From contig CAXXCR010000010.1 in the NCBI GenBank assembly GCA_963668015.2, positions 113,939 through 177,938 of the forward strand: a DNA stretch of 64,000 bases, given 5' to 3'. Position numbers and translations under genes: made by a program. Below, one piece after another: positions 55,983-64,000 of the stretch. How positions within the stretch are numbered: the first letter of the stretch is position 1; every line of letters begins with the position of its first letter. Origin of the DNA: Ilyobacter_A sp963668015. GTDB taxonomy: Bacteria > Fusobacteriota > Fusobacteriia > Fusobacteriales > Fusobacteriaceae. The notes beneath the pieces were generated by a model. That model saw nothing but the letters and a program-made list of their open reading frames with translations, made no database searches and was not told the origin of the DNA.

Positions 55983-56445
55983 ATCTTTTTGGAATTTTTC
56001 CTGTTATGTGCCCCATAGGACAAACCTGGCACCAAGCCCTTGGTTTGAAAAATATTCCTATTAATATTGCAAATACAGATGAAACAAAAATAAGCCTCAG
56101 AATTGCGAAAGCAATCTTGTTGACATCTCCACCGGCAAGGTATATGGACACTCCAAAAACTGCAAACATCAAAACCATAAGAGAATTTTTGAATTTATTT
56201 CCCCTCATCCATGCCGGCAGGGTGTTGTCCATACTTATGGGTTTTAAAAACTTCCATAAAAATGAACCTCTAGGACAGTAGTGAGAGCAGTGTATCTTCC
56301 CATTTCCTCTTAAAGCTTGGTACAACGGTGCTAGCATGCATACAAAGCCAAACAGCGCAAACTTTATATTTATTATTGATAGTATAAAAAACAACACCAT
56401 TAAAACCCACGACCACGACATATGAGATTTTGGCAGTTTATTCAT
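55981..56445 (-). CDS. Membrane protein with two ferredoxin-like Cys motifs (polyferredoxin-like)
   Basis: A 154-residue inner-membrane protein with about four helices. It carries CSHYCPRGSF and CQVCPMGH, Cys motifs of the NapH/RdxA/FixG membrane ferredoxin type but each with fewer Cys than a full C-x2-C-x2-C-x3-C set. It may carry electrons or handle a metal at the membrane. The ATG at 56445 has GGAGGTG 8 bp upstream; a longer frame to 56493 is not favoured. No partner gene adjoins it. Confidence 0.82.
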   Translation of the reverse strand: MNKLPKSHMSWSWVLMVLFFILSIINIKFALFGFVCMLAPLYQALRGNGKIHCSHYCPRGSFLWKFLKPISMDNTLPAWMRGNKFKNSLMVLMFAVFGVSIYLAGGDVNKIAFAILRLIFVSSVFAILIGIFFKPRAWCQVCPMGHITGKIPKR

Positions 56446-56588
56446 AGTCGGACACCTCCAAATATTTTGATATAAATATATCACACTTTTCATACTTTTG
56501 TCAATAGATATGATTTATTGTGAGTAGTTTTAGAGTTATGTATAGTCTAAACAATAAGTTCTTTTTATTCCTTAGGAACAATTTCTCT

Positions 56589-57498
56589 AATTAACCTAAG
56601 TTGCTACTTTAGTAATAACATGATAAAATTTTTCTTAAAATACAACTTCAGGAGCGCATAAAATGAAAAATACAATAAATGAAATACTAGAATTTGTCCA
56701 TTCAATCCTTGAGCTTATTGAACACAAAGAAAGTTCACAAACTAAAATGAAAGATGCTGAAGTCATTACAGCAGCTATAATTGCCGGAATATATTTCAAT
56801 GGTAATTTTCAAAAGACTTTGACATTTTTTGAAGATTATCCGCATTTTGAATATGTTCTTTCTAAAAGTAGATTTTCTAGAAGACTATCAAAATTAGGGT
56901 CTACTTTAAGTAAAATAATGGATATTATTATGGAATACAACAAGAATAGGTCTAAAAACAAAGAATTTATGATAGATTCTTTTCCTGTTGCTGTATGTGA
57001 TAATTTTAGAATTCCAAGATGCAAAATCTATTTAGACCACGATTTATATAGAGGATACGTTTCTAGTAAAAGAAAATTTTTTTCGGAACAAGGCTCCATC
57101 TAATGACCAATGAAAAAGGTTTACCTTTTGAATACAAAATATTACCAGGTTCTATTGCTGATATTACAGCTTTCAGAGAGTTCAATTTTGATTTACCAAA
57201 AGACTCAGTTATTTATGCAGACAAAGCTTATAATGACTATGGGCTTGAGGACGTATTAAGTGATGTGAATATCCATCTTTCGCCTATGAGACGTAAAAAT
57301 TCAAAACGTTCCAAAACTCAAAGTCAAGTATTCATAGACCATCTCAAAAGAAAGCTAATAGAAACTGTTGGAAGTTCAATTAATAGATTAATGCCTAAAT
57401 CAATTCACAGCGTAACTTCTAGATGTTTTGAGTTGAAAATTCTAATATTTTTAATGGGTTATACATTCTTAAATCTTAAGTAGCAACTTGGGTTAATT
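56589..57498 (+). mobile_element. IS982-family insertion sequence with frameshifted transposase
   Basis: About 900 bp. Terminal inverted repeats ACCTAAGTTGCTACT (from 56594) and its complement AGTAGCAACTTGGGT (57479-57493) differ at one position; TAATTA flanks both. The transposase is split by a one-base deletion. The end sequence recurs at the edges of the dispersed repeats of this window. Confidence 0.88.
56663..57483 (+). pseudogene. IS982-family transposase, one-base frameshift
   Basis: Two frames (56663-57103 and 57103-57483) make one DDE transposase of about 273 residues. The first DDE Asp is in MIDSFPVAVCDN and the second in IYADKAYNDY. The break lies in a run of seven T's at 57075-57082; with eight T's the text would read KRKFFFGTRLHLMTNEKG, as expected for the family. 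Slippage in the T-run during transcription could still yield some full protein. GGAGCG precedes the ATG. Confidence 0.87.
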
Positions 57499-57578
57499 AT
57501 AAAAGTCAAATTCACAATATTATGCAGTCTGCGTCTTAAACTGAAAATTTGCTGTAAAAAATAATTCAAAACCATGAG

Positions 57579-57607
57579 TTGACGTAACAGAAAAAAGGTT
57601 GTATAAT
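57579..57607 (+). promoter_or_regulatory. Promoter of the AbrB-flavoprotein operon
   Basis: TTGACG (57579-57584), 17-bp spacer, TATAAT (57602-57607). It places the start near 57614 and excludes a protein start at 57599. Confidence 0.85.
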
Positions 57608-57649
57608 TTGTATGAAAAGTATGAACTTATATGTGAGGAGGGGTTTGTT

Positions 57650-57865
57650 GTGTTAGAATTTAAAGATGGGCAGTGTATCTGCGGTACTGTGACAGTTGGT
57701 GAGAGGGGGCAAATTGTCATACCTAAAAAAGCCAGAGACTACTTCAATATACAGCCTGGAGACCAGCTTGTTGTACTTGGGGACAAGGACAAGGGTATAA
57801 CCGTCTTCAAGGCAGGGGATCTGGAGGAGTTCGCCAACTTTATTTTAAAAAACGTAAAAGAATAA
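57650..57865 (+). CDS. AbrB/SpoVT-type DNA-binding regulator
   Basis: A 71-residue protein with one swapped-hairpin AbrB domain: GTVTVGERGQIVIPKKARDYFNIQPGDQLVVLGDK, shown by its core GERGQIVIPKKARD. The start is the GTG at 57650 with GAGGAGGGG upstream, consistent with the promoter. It is 27 bp ahead of the multidomain flavoprotein and probably controls it. The signal sensed is unknown; the Cys pair C-x-C near residue 8 (GQCICG) could be sulfur-sensitive. Confidence 0.9.
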   Translation: MLEFKDGQCICGTVTVGERGQIVIPKKARDYFNIQPGDQLVVLGDKDKGITVFKAGDLEEFANFILKNVKE

Positions 57866-57892
57866 AATAAAAATAAACCAAGGGGGCATCTT

Positions 57893-60376
57893 ATGAAAAT
57901 TTTGATAGTAGGCGGTGTAGCTGGAGGGGCTTCTGCTGCAGCGAGGCTTAGAAGACTTAGTGAAGAAAATGAGATACTTATGTTTGAAAGAGGAGGGTAT
58001 ATCTCCTTTGCAAACTGTGGCCTGCCTTACCATATAGGCGGTGTTATAAGCGACAGGGAAAGCCTTCTAGTTGAAACCGTTGAAGGCATGAAATCCAGGT
58101 TCAATATAGACATAAGAATTAAATCTGAAGTTATTGAAATCAACAGGGAAGATAAGTCGGTTATGGTGAAAAACCTAAGTACAGGAGAGACTTACAAGGA
58201 AAAATATGACAAACTGCTGCTTTCTCCAGGTGCAGAACCATTTATTCCACCTGTAAAAGGAGTTAAGTCCAGCAATGTTTTCTCTCTGAGAAATATGCAC
58301 GACATGGATAAAATAATCAAGCACATAGAAACAAAACCAGTAAAAAGAGCTGTGGTTATAGGGGCAGGGTTTATAGGAGTTGAAGTAGCTGAAAACCTTC
58401 TTGAAAAAGATATAGAAGTTTCAATAGTTGAAAAAGCCGATCAAGTCCTAACTCCGATTGACTTTGATATGGCTGCCCAGGTCCATGAAAACATAAAAGA
58501 AAAAGAAGTTGAACTTTATCTGAAAGACGGTGTTACAGGGTTTGAGGAAATCAAGGAAAAAACTCTTGTAAAACTTGAAAGCGGAAAAGAGATAGAAGCC
58601 GACCTAATTGTTATGGCAGTGGGAGTAAAACCTGAAAACAAACTGGCAAAAGAGTGCGGCTTGGATATTGGTGTAAGTGGCGGAATAAAGGTAAACGAAT
58701 ACCTACAGACTTCAGATGAAAATATCTATGCTGTTGGAGATGCAATAGAGGTAAAGCACTATATCAGTAAAAAAGAGGTTTTGATCCCGCTAGCATGGCC
58801 TGCTAACAGACAAGGTAGGATTGTAGCAGACAATATGCTTGGAAGAAACCTGAAGTCTTATAACGGATCTCTCGGTACTTCTATAATCAAGGCTTTTGAC
58901 TTAACTGTGGCGGCAACCGGACTCAACGAAAAATCCCTTAAAATGGACGGGATCGAATATATGGTTGCCACGGTAAACCGTAACAGCCATGCCGGCTACT
59001 ACCCAGGTGGAGTACCAATTACACTTAAGTTAATATTTTCAAAAGATGGAGAGATACTTGGTGCACAGGGAGTAGGTTGTGACGGCGTAGACAAGAGAAT
59101 AGATGTCATAGCTACCGCCATAAAAGGTAAAATGAAGGTATGGGACCTGCAGGATCTTGAACTTGCATATGCTCCTCCATACAACTCTGCCAAGGATCCT
59201 GTCAACATACTCGGTTATGTTGCAGAAAATATTCTAAACGGTGAAGTTGAAAACTTAAGATATTTTGAACTGGAAGAGTACCTGATAAAAAACAATGCAA
59301 GCCTTTTGGATATAAGAACCAAAGATGAAAACGAACTTGGGGTCATACCCGGCTCTCTGCATATAGATTTAGCAGAACTCAGAGAAAAACTGGAAACCCT
59401 GGACAAAGAAAAAGAGTATATTGTATATTGTCAGGTTGGTTTAAGAGGATATATCGCCTACAGGATGCTTGTACAGCATGGTTTTAAAGCTAAAAATTTA
59501 GATGGTGGATACAAGTTATGGTACTCCACAAGTATAGAACAGAGCAACAGGGACGTATTTAAAAAGGGAAGCGAAATCGGTTTCAAACACAAATCAGATT
59601 CCTGCTGTGGAGGAGTTTCACAGCTTATAGACGAGGAGAGGGAAATGAAGAAGACTATAGAAGTAGATGCCTGTGGTCTACAATGTCCTGGACCTATATT
59701 AAAAACTAAAAAAACTATGGAAGACCTTACAGAAGGTGACGTGCTGTCAATAAAGGCAACAGACCCCGGTTTCAAAAAAGATATCGCTACTTGGGCTGAA
59801 AAAACAGGAAACAGGGTATTGGACGTCAAGCTGGAAAAGGGAATTGTTACTGCCAATGTACAAAAAGGTGCAAAATTAGAAACTCTTAAAGCAGTGGCTC
59901 AGGAAAAGGATACTCAAACCATGGTTGTATTCAGCGGAGACCTGGACAAGGTGCTGGCTAGTTTTATAATTGCAAATGGAGCTCTTGCAATGGGGAAAAA
60001 GGTAAGCATGTTCTTTACTTTCTGGGGTCTAAATGCTTTGAGAAAGGAAAACTATACAAACAGAAATAAAAACTTCATAGAAAAAATGTTTGGCATGATG
60101 ATGCCGAAAGGTTTAAACAAGCTAAAACTGTCCAAAATGAATATGGGCGGAATGGGGACTTCCATGATGAAGTATGTAATGAAGGAAAAAAATGTAGCTT
60201 CATTGGAAGAACTGATGAAAACATATCTTGAAAACGGCGGCAAGATAACAGCCTGCACCATGTCAATGGATGTAATGGGGATAAGCGAAGAAGAGCTCAT
60301 AGAGGGGATCGAATATGGCGGCGTAGCGACGTACTTAGGAGATGCTCAAGATTCATACTCAAACTTATTTATTTAA
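57893..60376 (+). CDS. Four-domain flavoprotein: CoA-disulfide/persulfide reductase + rhodanese + TusA + DsrE-like
   Basis: An 827-residue cytosolic sulfur-handling protein. Residues 1-445 are a CoA-disulfide reductase-type flavoprotein (GGVAGGASAAARLRR; redox Cys in SFANCGLPYHIGG; VYAVGDAIEV-like FAD motif). Residues 455-545 are a rhodanese with active Cys in YCQVGLRGY. Residues 585-655 are a TusA domain with CPGP (DACGLQCPGP). Residues 665-827 are a DsrE2-like domain (VVFSGDLDKVLASFIIANGA). Each domain passes or reduces sulfane sulfur, so the chain may form an internal relay. NAD(P)H-dependent persulfide or polysulfide reduction is the likely role. It is cotranscribed with an AbrB regulator. 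Confidence 0.92.
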   Translation: MKILIVGGVAGGASAAARLRRLSEENEILMFERGGYISFANCGLPYHIGGVISDRESLLVETVEGMKSRFNIDIRIKSEVIEINREDKSVMVKNLSTGETYKEKYDKLLLSPGAEPFIPPVKGVKSSNVFSLRNMHDMDKIIKHIETKPVKRAVVIGAGFIGVEVAENLLEKDIEVSIVEKADQVLTPIDFDMAAQVHENIKEKEVELYLKDGVTGFEEIKEKTLVKLESGKEIEADLIVMAVGVKPENKLAKECGLDIGVSGGIKVNEYLQTSDENIYAVGDAIEVKHYISKKEVLIPLAWPANRQGRIVADNMLGRNLKSYNGSLGTSIIKAFDLTVAATGLNEKSLKMDGIEYMVATVNRNSHAGYYPGGVPITLKLIFSKDGEILGAQGVGCDGVDKRIDVIATAIKGKMKVWDLQDLELAYAPPYNSAKDPVNILGYVAENILNGEVENLRYFELEEYLIKNNASLLDIRTKDENELGVIPGSLHIDLAELREKLETLDKEKEYIVYCQVGLRGYIAYRMLVQHGFKAKNLDGGYKLWYSTSIEQSNRDVFKKGSEIGFKHKSDSCCGGVSQLIDEEREMKKTIEVDACGLQCPGPILKTKKTMEDLTEGDVLSIKATDPGFKKDIATWAEKTGNRVLDVKLEKGIVTANVQKGAKLETLKAVAQEKDTQTMVVFSGDLDKVLASFIIANGALAMGKKVSMFFTFWGLNALRKENYTNRNKNFIEKMFGMMMPKGLNKLKLSKMNMGGMGTSMMKYVMKEKNVASLEELMKTYLENGGKITACTMSMDVMGISEEELIEGIEYGGVATYLGDAQDSYSNLFI

Positions 60377-60377
60377 A

Positions 60378-60406
60378 AAATAGCAGACGAAAGTCTGCTA
60401 TTTTCA
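60378..60406 (+). terminator. Rho-independent terminator
   Basis: AATAGCAGAC/GTCTGCTATT stem with TTCATT, after the flavoprotein gene. Confidence 0.83.
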
Positions 60407-60436
60407 TTATATATCAATATATTCGTCACAACTTAA

Positions 60437-60787
60437 CTATTCCAAGAATTCATTCCAGTGAATTCTTGACCACATAGACTTAACAGTGGCATCCTCAGAC
60501 ATCGCAGGCGGACTAGAAGGAATCGGATGTGTCGCCGGAACTGGTGGAACTGGCGGAATTTCAGGACTTGGCAAACTCGGACCTCCGTATGCACCTGTCA
60601 AAAATGCAACGGCATGCCCGCTTTTGTCCCTGAAAAAACCGTTCTCAAAAATCCCGATATATTTTCCCACATAGTTGAAAACCTCTTTATCCTTTATAAA
60701 GGCAATTGTCTCTCCTCTTAAGTCATATATCACATCCTTGCTCAGCCAAGAAACTGTTTTTCCGTCCTTATCAAAAATAGGCCGCAT
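60437..60787 (-). CDS. 4-fold beta-flower domain protein with proline-rich tail
   Basis: A 116-residue protein. Residues 1-70 show four repeats of a short beta motif (PIFDKDGKTVSWL; VIYDLRGETIAFI; VFNYVGKYIGIF; FFRDKSGHAVAFL), as in the 4-fold beta-flower family. A proline-rich linker follows (SLPSPEIPPVPPVPATHPIP) and a short acidic-aromatic tail. The ATG at 60787 has AGGGGG 8 bp upstream. The function is unknown; the linker suggests an interaction or display role. Confidence 0.78.
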   Translation of the reverse strand: MRPIFDKDGKTVSWLSKDVIYDLRGETIAFIKDKEVFNYVGKYIGIFENGFFRDKSGHAVAFLTGAYGGPSLPSPEIPPVPPVPATHPIPSSPPAMSEDATVKSMWSRIHWNEFLE

Positions 60788-60943
60788 ATACAACACCCCC
60801 TAAAATTATATATTATAGACTCTAATCTATATTTACAAAACAAAAAAAAATATCCTTTCTACAAATTTTAAGTATTATTTCTTTTTTTTATATAAATATT
60901 CCAGTATAATTATATAGCAGAGATTACTTTAAGGGGGATTGCC

Positions 60944-61717
60944 ATGCTAAAATTTTTTAAAGATTATTTTTTTAGAAGAGAAAATTCAAACAATGAGAAG
61001 GCAAAAGAAAAGAAAGCTCACAAGTGTGTTTTTCCAGATATAGATCCTTTTGCATACTGTATAAGCAATCCGTACTTCAGGTGCTCTGAAAATTTTTCCA
61101 AGATATTCTCTGAATTCGAAACTAGAATAGCCAGCTTACAAAGATACTTTGAAATTAACAATCTGCACATAAAGCAGTATATTAATATGAGTAAAACTGA
61201 ACTTAAAAATAGAAAAAACAGCGACTATGACGACCTGGATATAAAAGCTTTTGGGGTCTGCCATTTTGCAGATGTAGAGTATTTTTACGAGATGCACTAC
61301 CTTTCGATATTGCTTATGTTATTTACCCTTTTTGAGACGCTTTTATTTGATATGACAAAGGATATATCAAAAGATCAGGGGAAATACATAAATTTCTCTG
61401 AAAAAGAGGTCCCCTATATAAACAAGTATGCTATGTTTTTAAAAGAAAAATGTGGTTTGAATATAGATATCAACAAAGCTTCCTGGAACAAACTAAATAT
61501 AATAAGAAAAGTTAGAAATAATTACTTACACAGCTTGGATAAAGATATCCCTGAAAACCTGCAACTAGAACTTGCTGAGACTTTGGGCGAACAGAAGCAC
61601 AAAATAACTGTTGATGAGGAGTTTATCTCTATGACCTTTGAAATAATTGGAGATATTGCACAAGAGTTTGAAAAGGCATACTGGGATTACAAAAAAGAAA
61701 AATTCAAAATAAATTAA
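60944..61717 (+). CDS. Putative HEPN-domain protein
   Basis: A 257-residue, mainly helical protein. The C-terminal half carries IIRKVRNNYLHSLD with the R-x4-H spacing (R-N-N-Y-L-H) of HEPN ribonucleases, after helices of the expected length (LSILLMLFTLFETLLFDMT). HEPN domains occur in toxins, Abi and CRISPR effectors and in housekeeping proteins. No antitoxin or MNT nucleotidyltransferase gene lies beside it, so a toxin role is unproven. The N-terminal 100 residues are unassigned. An AAGGGGGAT site precedes the ATG. Confidence 0.65.
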   Translation: MLKFFKDYFFRRENSNNEKAKEKKAHKCVFPDIDPFAYCISNPYFRCSENFSKIFSEFETRIASLQRYFEINNLHIKQYINMSKTELKNRKNSDYDDLDIKAFGVCHFADVEYFYEMHYLSILLMLFTLFETLLFDMTKDISKDQGKYINFSEKEVPYINKYAMFLKEKCGLNIDINKASWNKLNIIRKVRNNYLHSLDKDIPENLQLELAETLGEQKHKITVDEEFISMTFEIIGDIAQEFEKAYWDYKKEKFKIN

Positions 61718-61750
61718 AATACTAAGGCCTAGGCCTTAGTATTTTTTTCA
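61717..61750. terminator. Bidirectional terminator
   Basis: AAATACTAAGGCC/GGCCTTAGTATTT perfect palindrome with T-runs, between convergent genes. Confidence 0.95.
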
Positions 61751-62253
61751 TATTTTAATTTTTTATACAAGTTTAATGCAAATATAGTCTTAAAGTCTAT
61801 TGTGGTGGCCTCTATCCTGTCAACGTCTATCCATTCACAGAACAGCTCTTCCCCCTCGTCTAGATTTTGCTCACCTGGTATTACATCTCCATCCTTAACC
61901 CTTGCTATGTAGATAGATAATTTTTCAGTTGTGTATCCAGGTGACAGTATAAGCGGCTCGGGATACTTGTAAATATCCGTCAAATCTTCTTTTTTATAAC
62001 CGGTTTCTTCGGCTACCTCCCTATACATAGTTGTATCTGCATCCTCACCCGGATCAATCAATCCAGCTGGTATTTCAAAGATACGCCCACTTACTCCTGG
62101 TCTGTACTGATTTACAAGCAGTACCTTAGAATAATCATGATTAAAAAGCAGCACAGCTATGGCATCCTGCTTTTTTAAAAACTCTAAATCTATACCCGTA
62201 ACCGGGTGTTTTTCAACTTTAACTTTTAAAAATCTAAGATCACTTAACTTCAT
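61729..62253 (-). CDS. Nudix hydrolase, ADP-ribose pyrophosphatase type
   Basis: A 174-residue enzyme with a complete Nudix box, GLIDPGEDADTTMYREVAEETGY by its ends GLIDPGE and REVAEETGY (G-x5-E-x7-R-E-x2-E-E). The upstream VNQYRPGVSGRIFEIPAG is characteristic of ADP-ribose pyrophosphatases, which remove free ADP-ribose. AAAGGGGGA precedes the ATG. It is 17 bp downstream of the hypothetical gene at 62271-62822, probably the same transcript. Confidence 0.92.
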   Translation of the reverse strand: MKLSDLRFLKVKVEKHPVTGIDLEFLKKQDAIAVLLFNHDYSKVLLVNQYRPGVSGRIFEIPAGLIDPGEDADTTMYREVAEETGYKKEDLTDIYKYPEPLILSPGYTTEKLSIYIARVKDGDVIPGEQNLDEGEELFCEWIDVDRIEATTIDFKTIFALNLYKKLKYEKNTKA

Positions 62254-62270
62254 TTTTCCCCCTTTATAAT

Positions 62271-62822
62271 TTAAAGTATCGCCTTAAACTTTTCAAACAG
62301 TTCCCTATCCCTTGATTTCACCTTTCTTATGGTGTCCAATATCCAGTTAATTTCATGCTCTTCAAGGTTTAAACTGTCCTTAACTTCGTTTTTTATCACT
62401 TGTTTTTGCTCATCGCTGAAATTGTACCTATTTTCAGAAACAACTTTTGAAGGATTCTCCTTGTCCCGTAGGACCCTTAATATATTTCTCCAGTTTTCTT
62501 CCAGTGTAAATTTATTTTTCTTAATAACATAATAAGCAACCTGAGGAGTAAGCTGAGGTATATTCTCATAAGAGTTCTCTCTCAAAAAATCCCTTATCCT
62601 CATATTATCATTTGAGAGGTATATAAGTTCCCCTGCATTTTTTATCTGTAGCACCTTAGGGCTCCTTAGATTCCTAAGCAGCAGAAATTTATTCAGTGAA
62701 ATTAAAATTTTCCCTGTAAGCAGGTAAAATTCAACAGCAAAGTGATTGAAATCTTCCTCTGGAATTTTATTTTCCAAAATAATTTTTATGTACTCCTCTA
62801 GCCTGATATTTATATCCTTCAT
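62271..62822 (-). CDS. Helical protein of unknown function
   Basis: A 183-residue cytosolic protein that I do not recognise. It is mainly helical. The first 60 residues (YIKIILENKIPEEDF; EFYLLTGKILISLNKFLLL) look slightly like the start of ScpA, but the ScpA signatures are missing, so I do not name it so. The C-terminal half has charged helices that could bind nucleic acid (KVKSRDRELFEKFK). The ATG at 62822 has GGGAGGAAC upstream. It is divergent from the recombinase gene and 17 bp before the Nudix gene. Confidence 0.75.
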   Translation of the reverse strand: MKDINIRLEEYIKIILENKIPEEDFNHFAVEFYLLTGKILISLNKFLLLRNLRSPKVLQIKNAGELIYLSNDNMRIRDFLRENSYENIPQLTPQVAYYVIKKNKFTLEENWRNILRVLRDKENPSKVVSENRYNFSDEQKQVIKNEVKDSLNLEEHEINWILDTIRKVKSRDRELFEKFKAIL

Positions 62823-62962
62823 AAAAGTTCCTCCCAAAACATTACTAATAAAAATTATAACACCATTTTATTGATTTGTAAATTTATATAAAAAAATAAA
62901 ATTTAGAATAAAATTCATTGTTTTTTAGAATATTTTTTGATATATTCATAGTGGGAGGTAGT

Positions 62963-63958
62963 ATGAAAAAACTGAGTTTAAACACGCATATAACAAATAT
63001 TGAAAAAAGAATTTTTCCTGTAAAAGATATCGGGGAGTTTAACTATAATTTATTGAGTGGCCTTAAGTCTGAAAAAACACTTAAAGACTATTCTTTTTAT
63101 CTGATGGACTTTTTAAAAAGCATCTACAATTTTGGTGAATCCAGTCCAAATCAAAATGAGATAATTGGCATGCTGTACGGAGCCAATGAAGTGGACATAG
63201 TAAACTACATCCTTATATTGAAAAATGATAGAAAACTCAAGCACAGTTCAATTAATAAGATAATATCAGCCCTGAAACATTTTTTTAAGGAGATTCAGTT
63301 AAGGGACAGCTCCTTTATAAATCCAATCAAAAATATAAAAATGTTTAAGAGTGATCCTTATGACCCTGAGAAAATTCTACGTCTCACAAAAGATGACATC
63401 AAAAAAATGTTGAACAGCATAAGAATAGAAAGTGAAAAAGACCTGAGAAACTCACTAATAATGAAAACTCTGTACTATACAGGTATGAGATCTTCAGAGT
63501 TGAGAAACTTGAGGTATAAAGATATTATCTATAAAGACAACTCTACATTTATAAAACTAGAAAAAACCAAATCACAGAAAATACAGTACATTCCGCTTAT
63601 AGATGGGCTTTCGATGGAGATAGAAGAGTATAAAAATATTATACGAACCTCTTTTTTGTTTGACACAATGGAAGAAAAGATCGTTTTTCCTTCCAATTAC
63701 ACTAAAAATACAACTATGACTGCAAATGGATTAAACTTTATGATTAAAAAAATCGCTTCAAGCAGCATCGTTAAAAATATATCTGCACATAACTTCAGGC
63801 ATGCAATAGCAACTGAAATGCTATTGTCTGATGAAAATATAAATATAAATGATGTGCAAGATTTCTTAAGACATGCGGATATAAAAACTACAAAAAAATA
63901 TGATGATGCAGTAGAGTTGAAAAAACAAAGAGTGGTCGAAAAAATACCTAAATTATAA
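62963..63958 (+). CDS. Tyrosine recombinase (XerC/XerD-like)
   Basis: A 331-residue site-specific recombinase. The N-terminal SAM-like core-binding domain covers residues 20-130 (LKDYSFYLMDFLKSIYNF). All catalytic residues are present: Arg in TGMRSSELRNLR, Lys in KTKSQKIQYIPL, His-x2-Arg in AHNFRHAIATEML, His in FLRHADIKTT and the nucleophile Tyr in KKYDD. A chromosome-dimer resolvase or an integrase are both possible; no att site or phage gene is visible. The ATG at 62963 has GGGAGG 5 bp upstream; the longer frame to 62918 is not favoured. Confidence 0.9.
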   Translation: MKKLSLNTHITNIEKRIFPVKDIGEFNYNLLSGLKSEKTLKDYSFYLMDFLKSIYNFGESSPNQNEIIGMLYGANEVDIVNYILILKNDRKLKHSSINKIISALKHFFKEIQLRDSSFINPIKNIKMFKSDPYDPEKILRLTKDDIKKMLNSIRIESEKDLRNSLIMKTLYYTGMRSSELRNLRYKDIIYKDNSTFIKLEKTKSQKIQYIPLIDGLSMEIEEYKNIIRTSFLFDTMEEKIVFPSNYTKNTTMTANGLNFMIKKIASSSIVKNISAHNFRHAIATEMLLSDENININDVQDFLRHADIKTTKKYDDAVELKKQRVVEKIPKL

Positions 63959-63985
63959 AAAGAGCTGTTAATTCAGCTCTTTTTC
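63957..63985 (+). terminator. Rho-independent terminator
   Basis: AAAAAGAGCTG/CAGCTCTTTTT stem at the end of the recombinase gene. Confidence 0.92.
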
Positions 63986-64000
63986 ATATATAAATAAAAA

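Noticed and set aside
57070..57105. Programmed -1 frameshift in the IS982 transposase
   Set aside because: The T-run is not in phase for a standard slippery heptamer and the family does not normally need frameshifting.
62271..62822. Segregation protein ScpA
   Set aside because: Only a loose likeness near the N-terminus; the conserved ScpA motifs and a neighbouring scpB are missing.

Overview
The window looks like chromosome of an anaerobic, AT-rich, didermic bacterium. It combines outer-membrane beta-barrel proteins and lipoproteins with genes and signals of Firmicutes-like style (GGAGG ribosome sites, TTG/GTG starts, short strong terminators). Anaerobic markers are hydE ([FeFe]-hydrogenase maturation), hcp (hybrid cluster protein) and a persulfide-type flavoprotein. 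I infer a member of the Fusobacteriota (Ilyobacter/Propionigenium type). This rests on gene style only; the 16S gene at 33291-34808 would settle it.

Layout. 1-8.6 kb: a flavoprotein tail, a phosphoesterase, a GGDEF/HD-GYP sensor, a Nudix hydrolase, an intact IS256-type element with an 8-bp target duplication, and a doubly broken diguanylate cyclase. 9-21 kb: metA, a MATE exporter, hydE, mnmA and iscS (separated by a 490-bp dispersed repeat), a cyclophilin, a SatP-type acetate channel, an OmpA lipoprotein and asnS. 21-30 kb: a dicarboxylate/amino-acid symporter, a lipoprotein and a LamB-type porin between two 291-bp repeats that differ at one base, a 23-residue membrane peptide, an erythromycin-esterase-like lipoprotein and a RodA/FtsW protein. 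30-35 kb: a 16S-23S-5S-tRNA-Asn operon on the minus strand. 35-40 kb: a Crp/Fnr regulator divergent from a four-gene operon of unknown function, then a MarR regulator. 40-50 kb: an outer-membrane protein, an amino-acid ABC importer, a helicase/nuclease pair, Smr and GNAT proteins, and four tandem copies of a 26-residue peptide gene. 51-52.3 kb: an 11-tRNA operon. 52.5-64 kb: a frameshifted marR, hcp, comEB, a ferredoxin-type membrane protein, a frameshifted IS982-type element, an AbrB regulator with a four-domain sulfur-transfer flavoprotein, a HEPN-like protein, a Nudix hydrolase and a tyrosine recombinase.

The strongest new lead is a small regulon. The four-gene operon at 36240-39416 encodes a signal-less substrate-binding-fold protein, a HypB/UreG-like GTPase, an ABC ATPase without permease and a Cys-rich mini-protein. 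The operon and hcp (55.2 kb) each carry a GTAAC-N4-GTTAC palindrome centred exactly 41.5 bp upstream of the predicted transcription start, the spacing of a class II Crp/Fnr activator site. A related site overlaps the promoter region of the Crp/Fnr gene itself. I infer a nitrosative or redox-stress regulon with a cytosolic metal-centre assembly or repair module.

A second lead is the tandem array of identical mini-genes (49886-50283) behind a near-consensus promoter. A third is a set of foldback repeats of two types that share end sequences with each other and with the terminal repeat of the IS982-type element.
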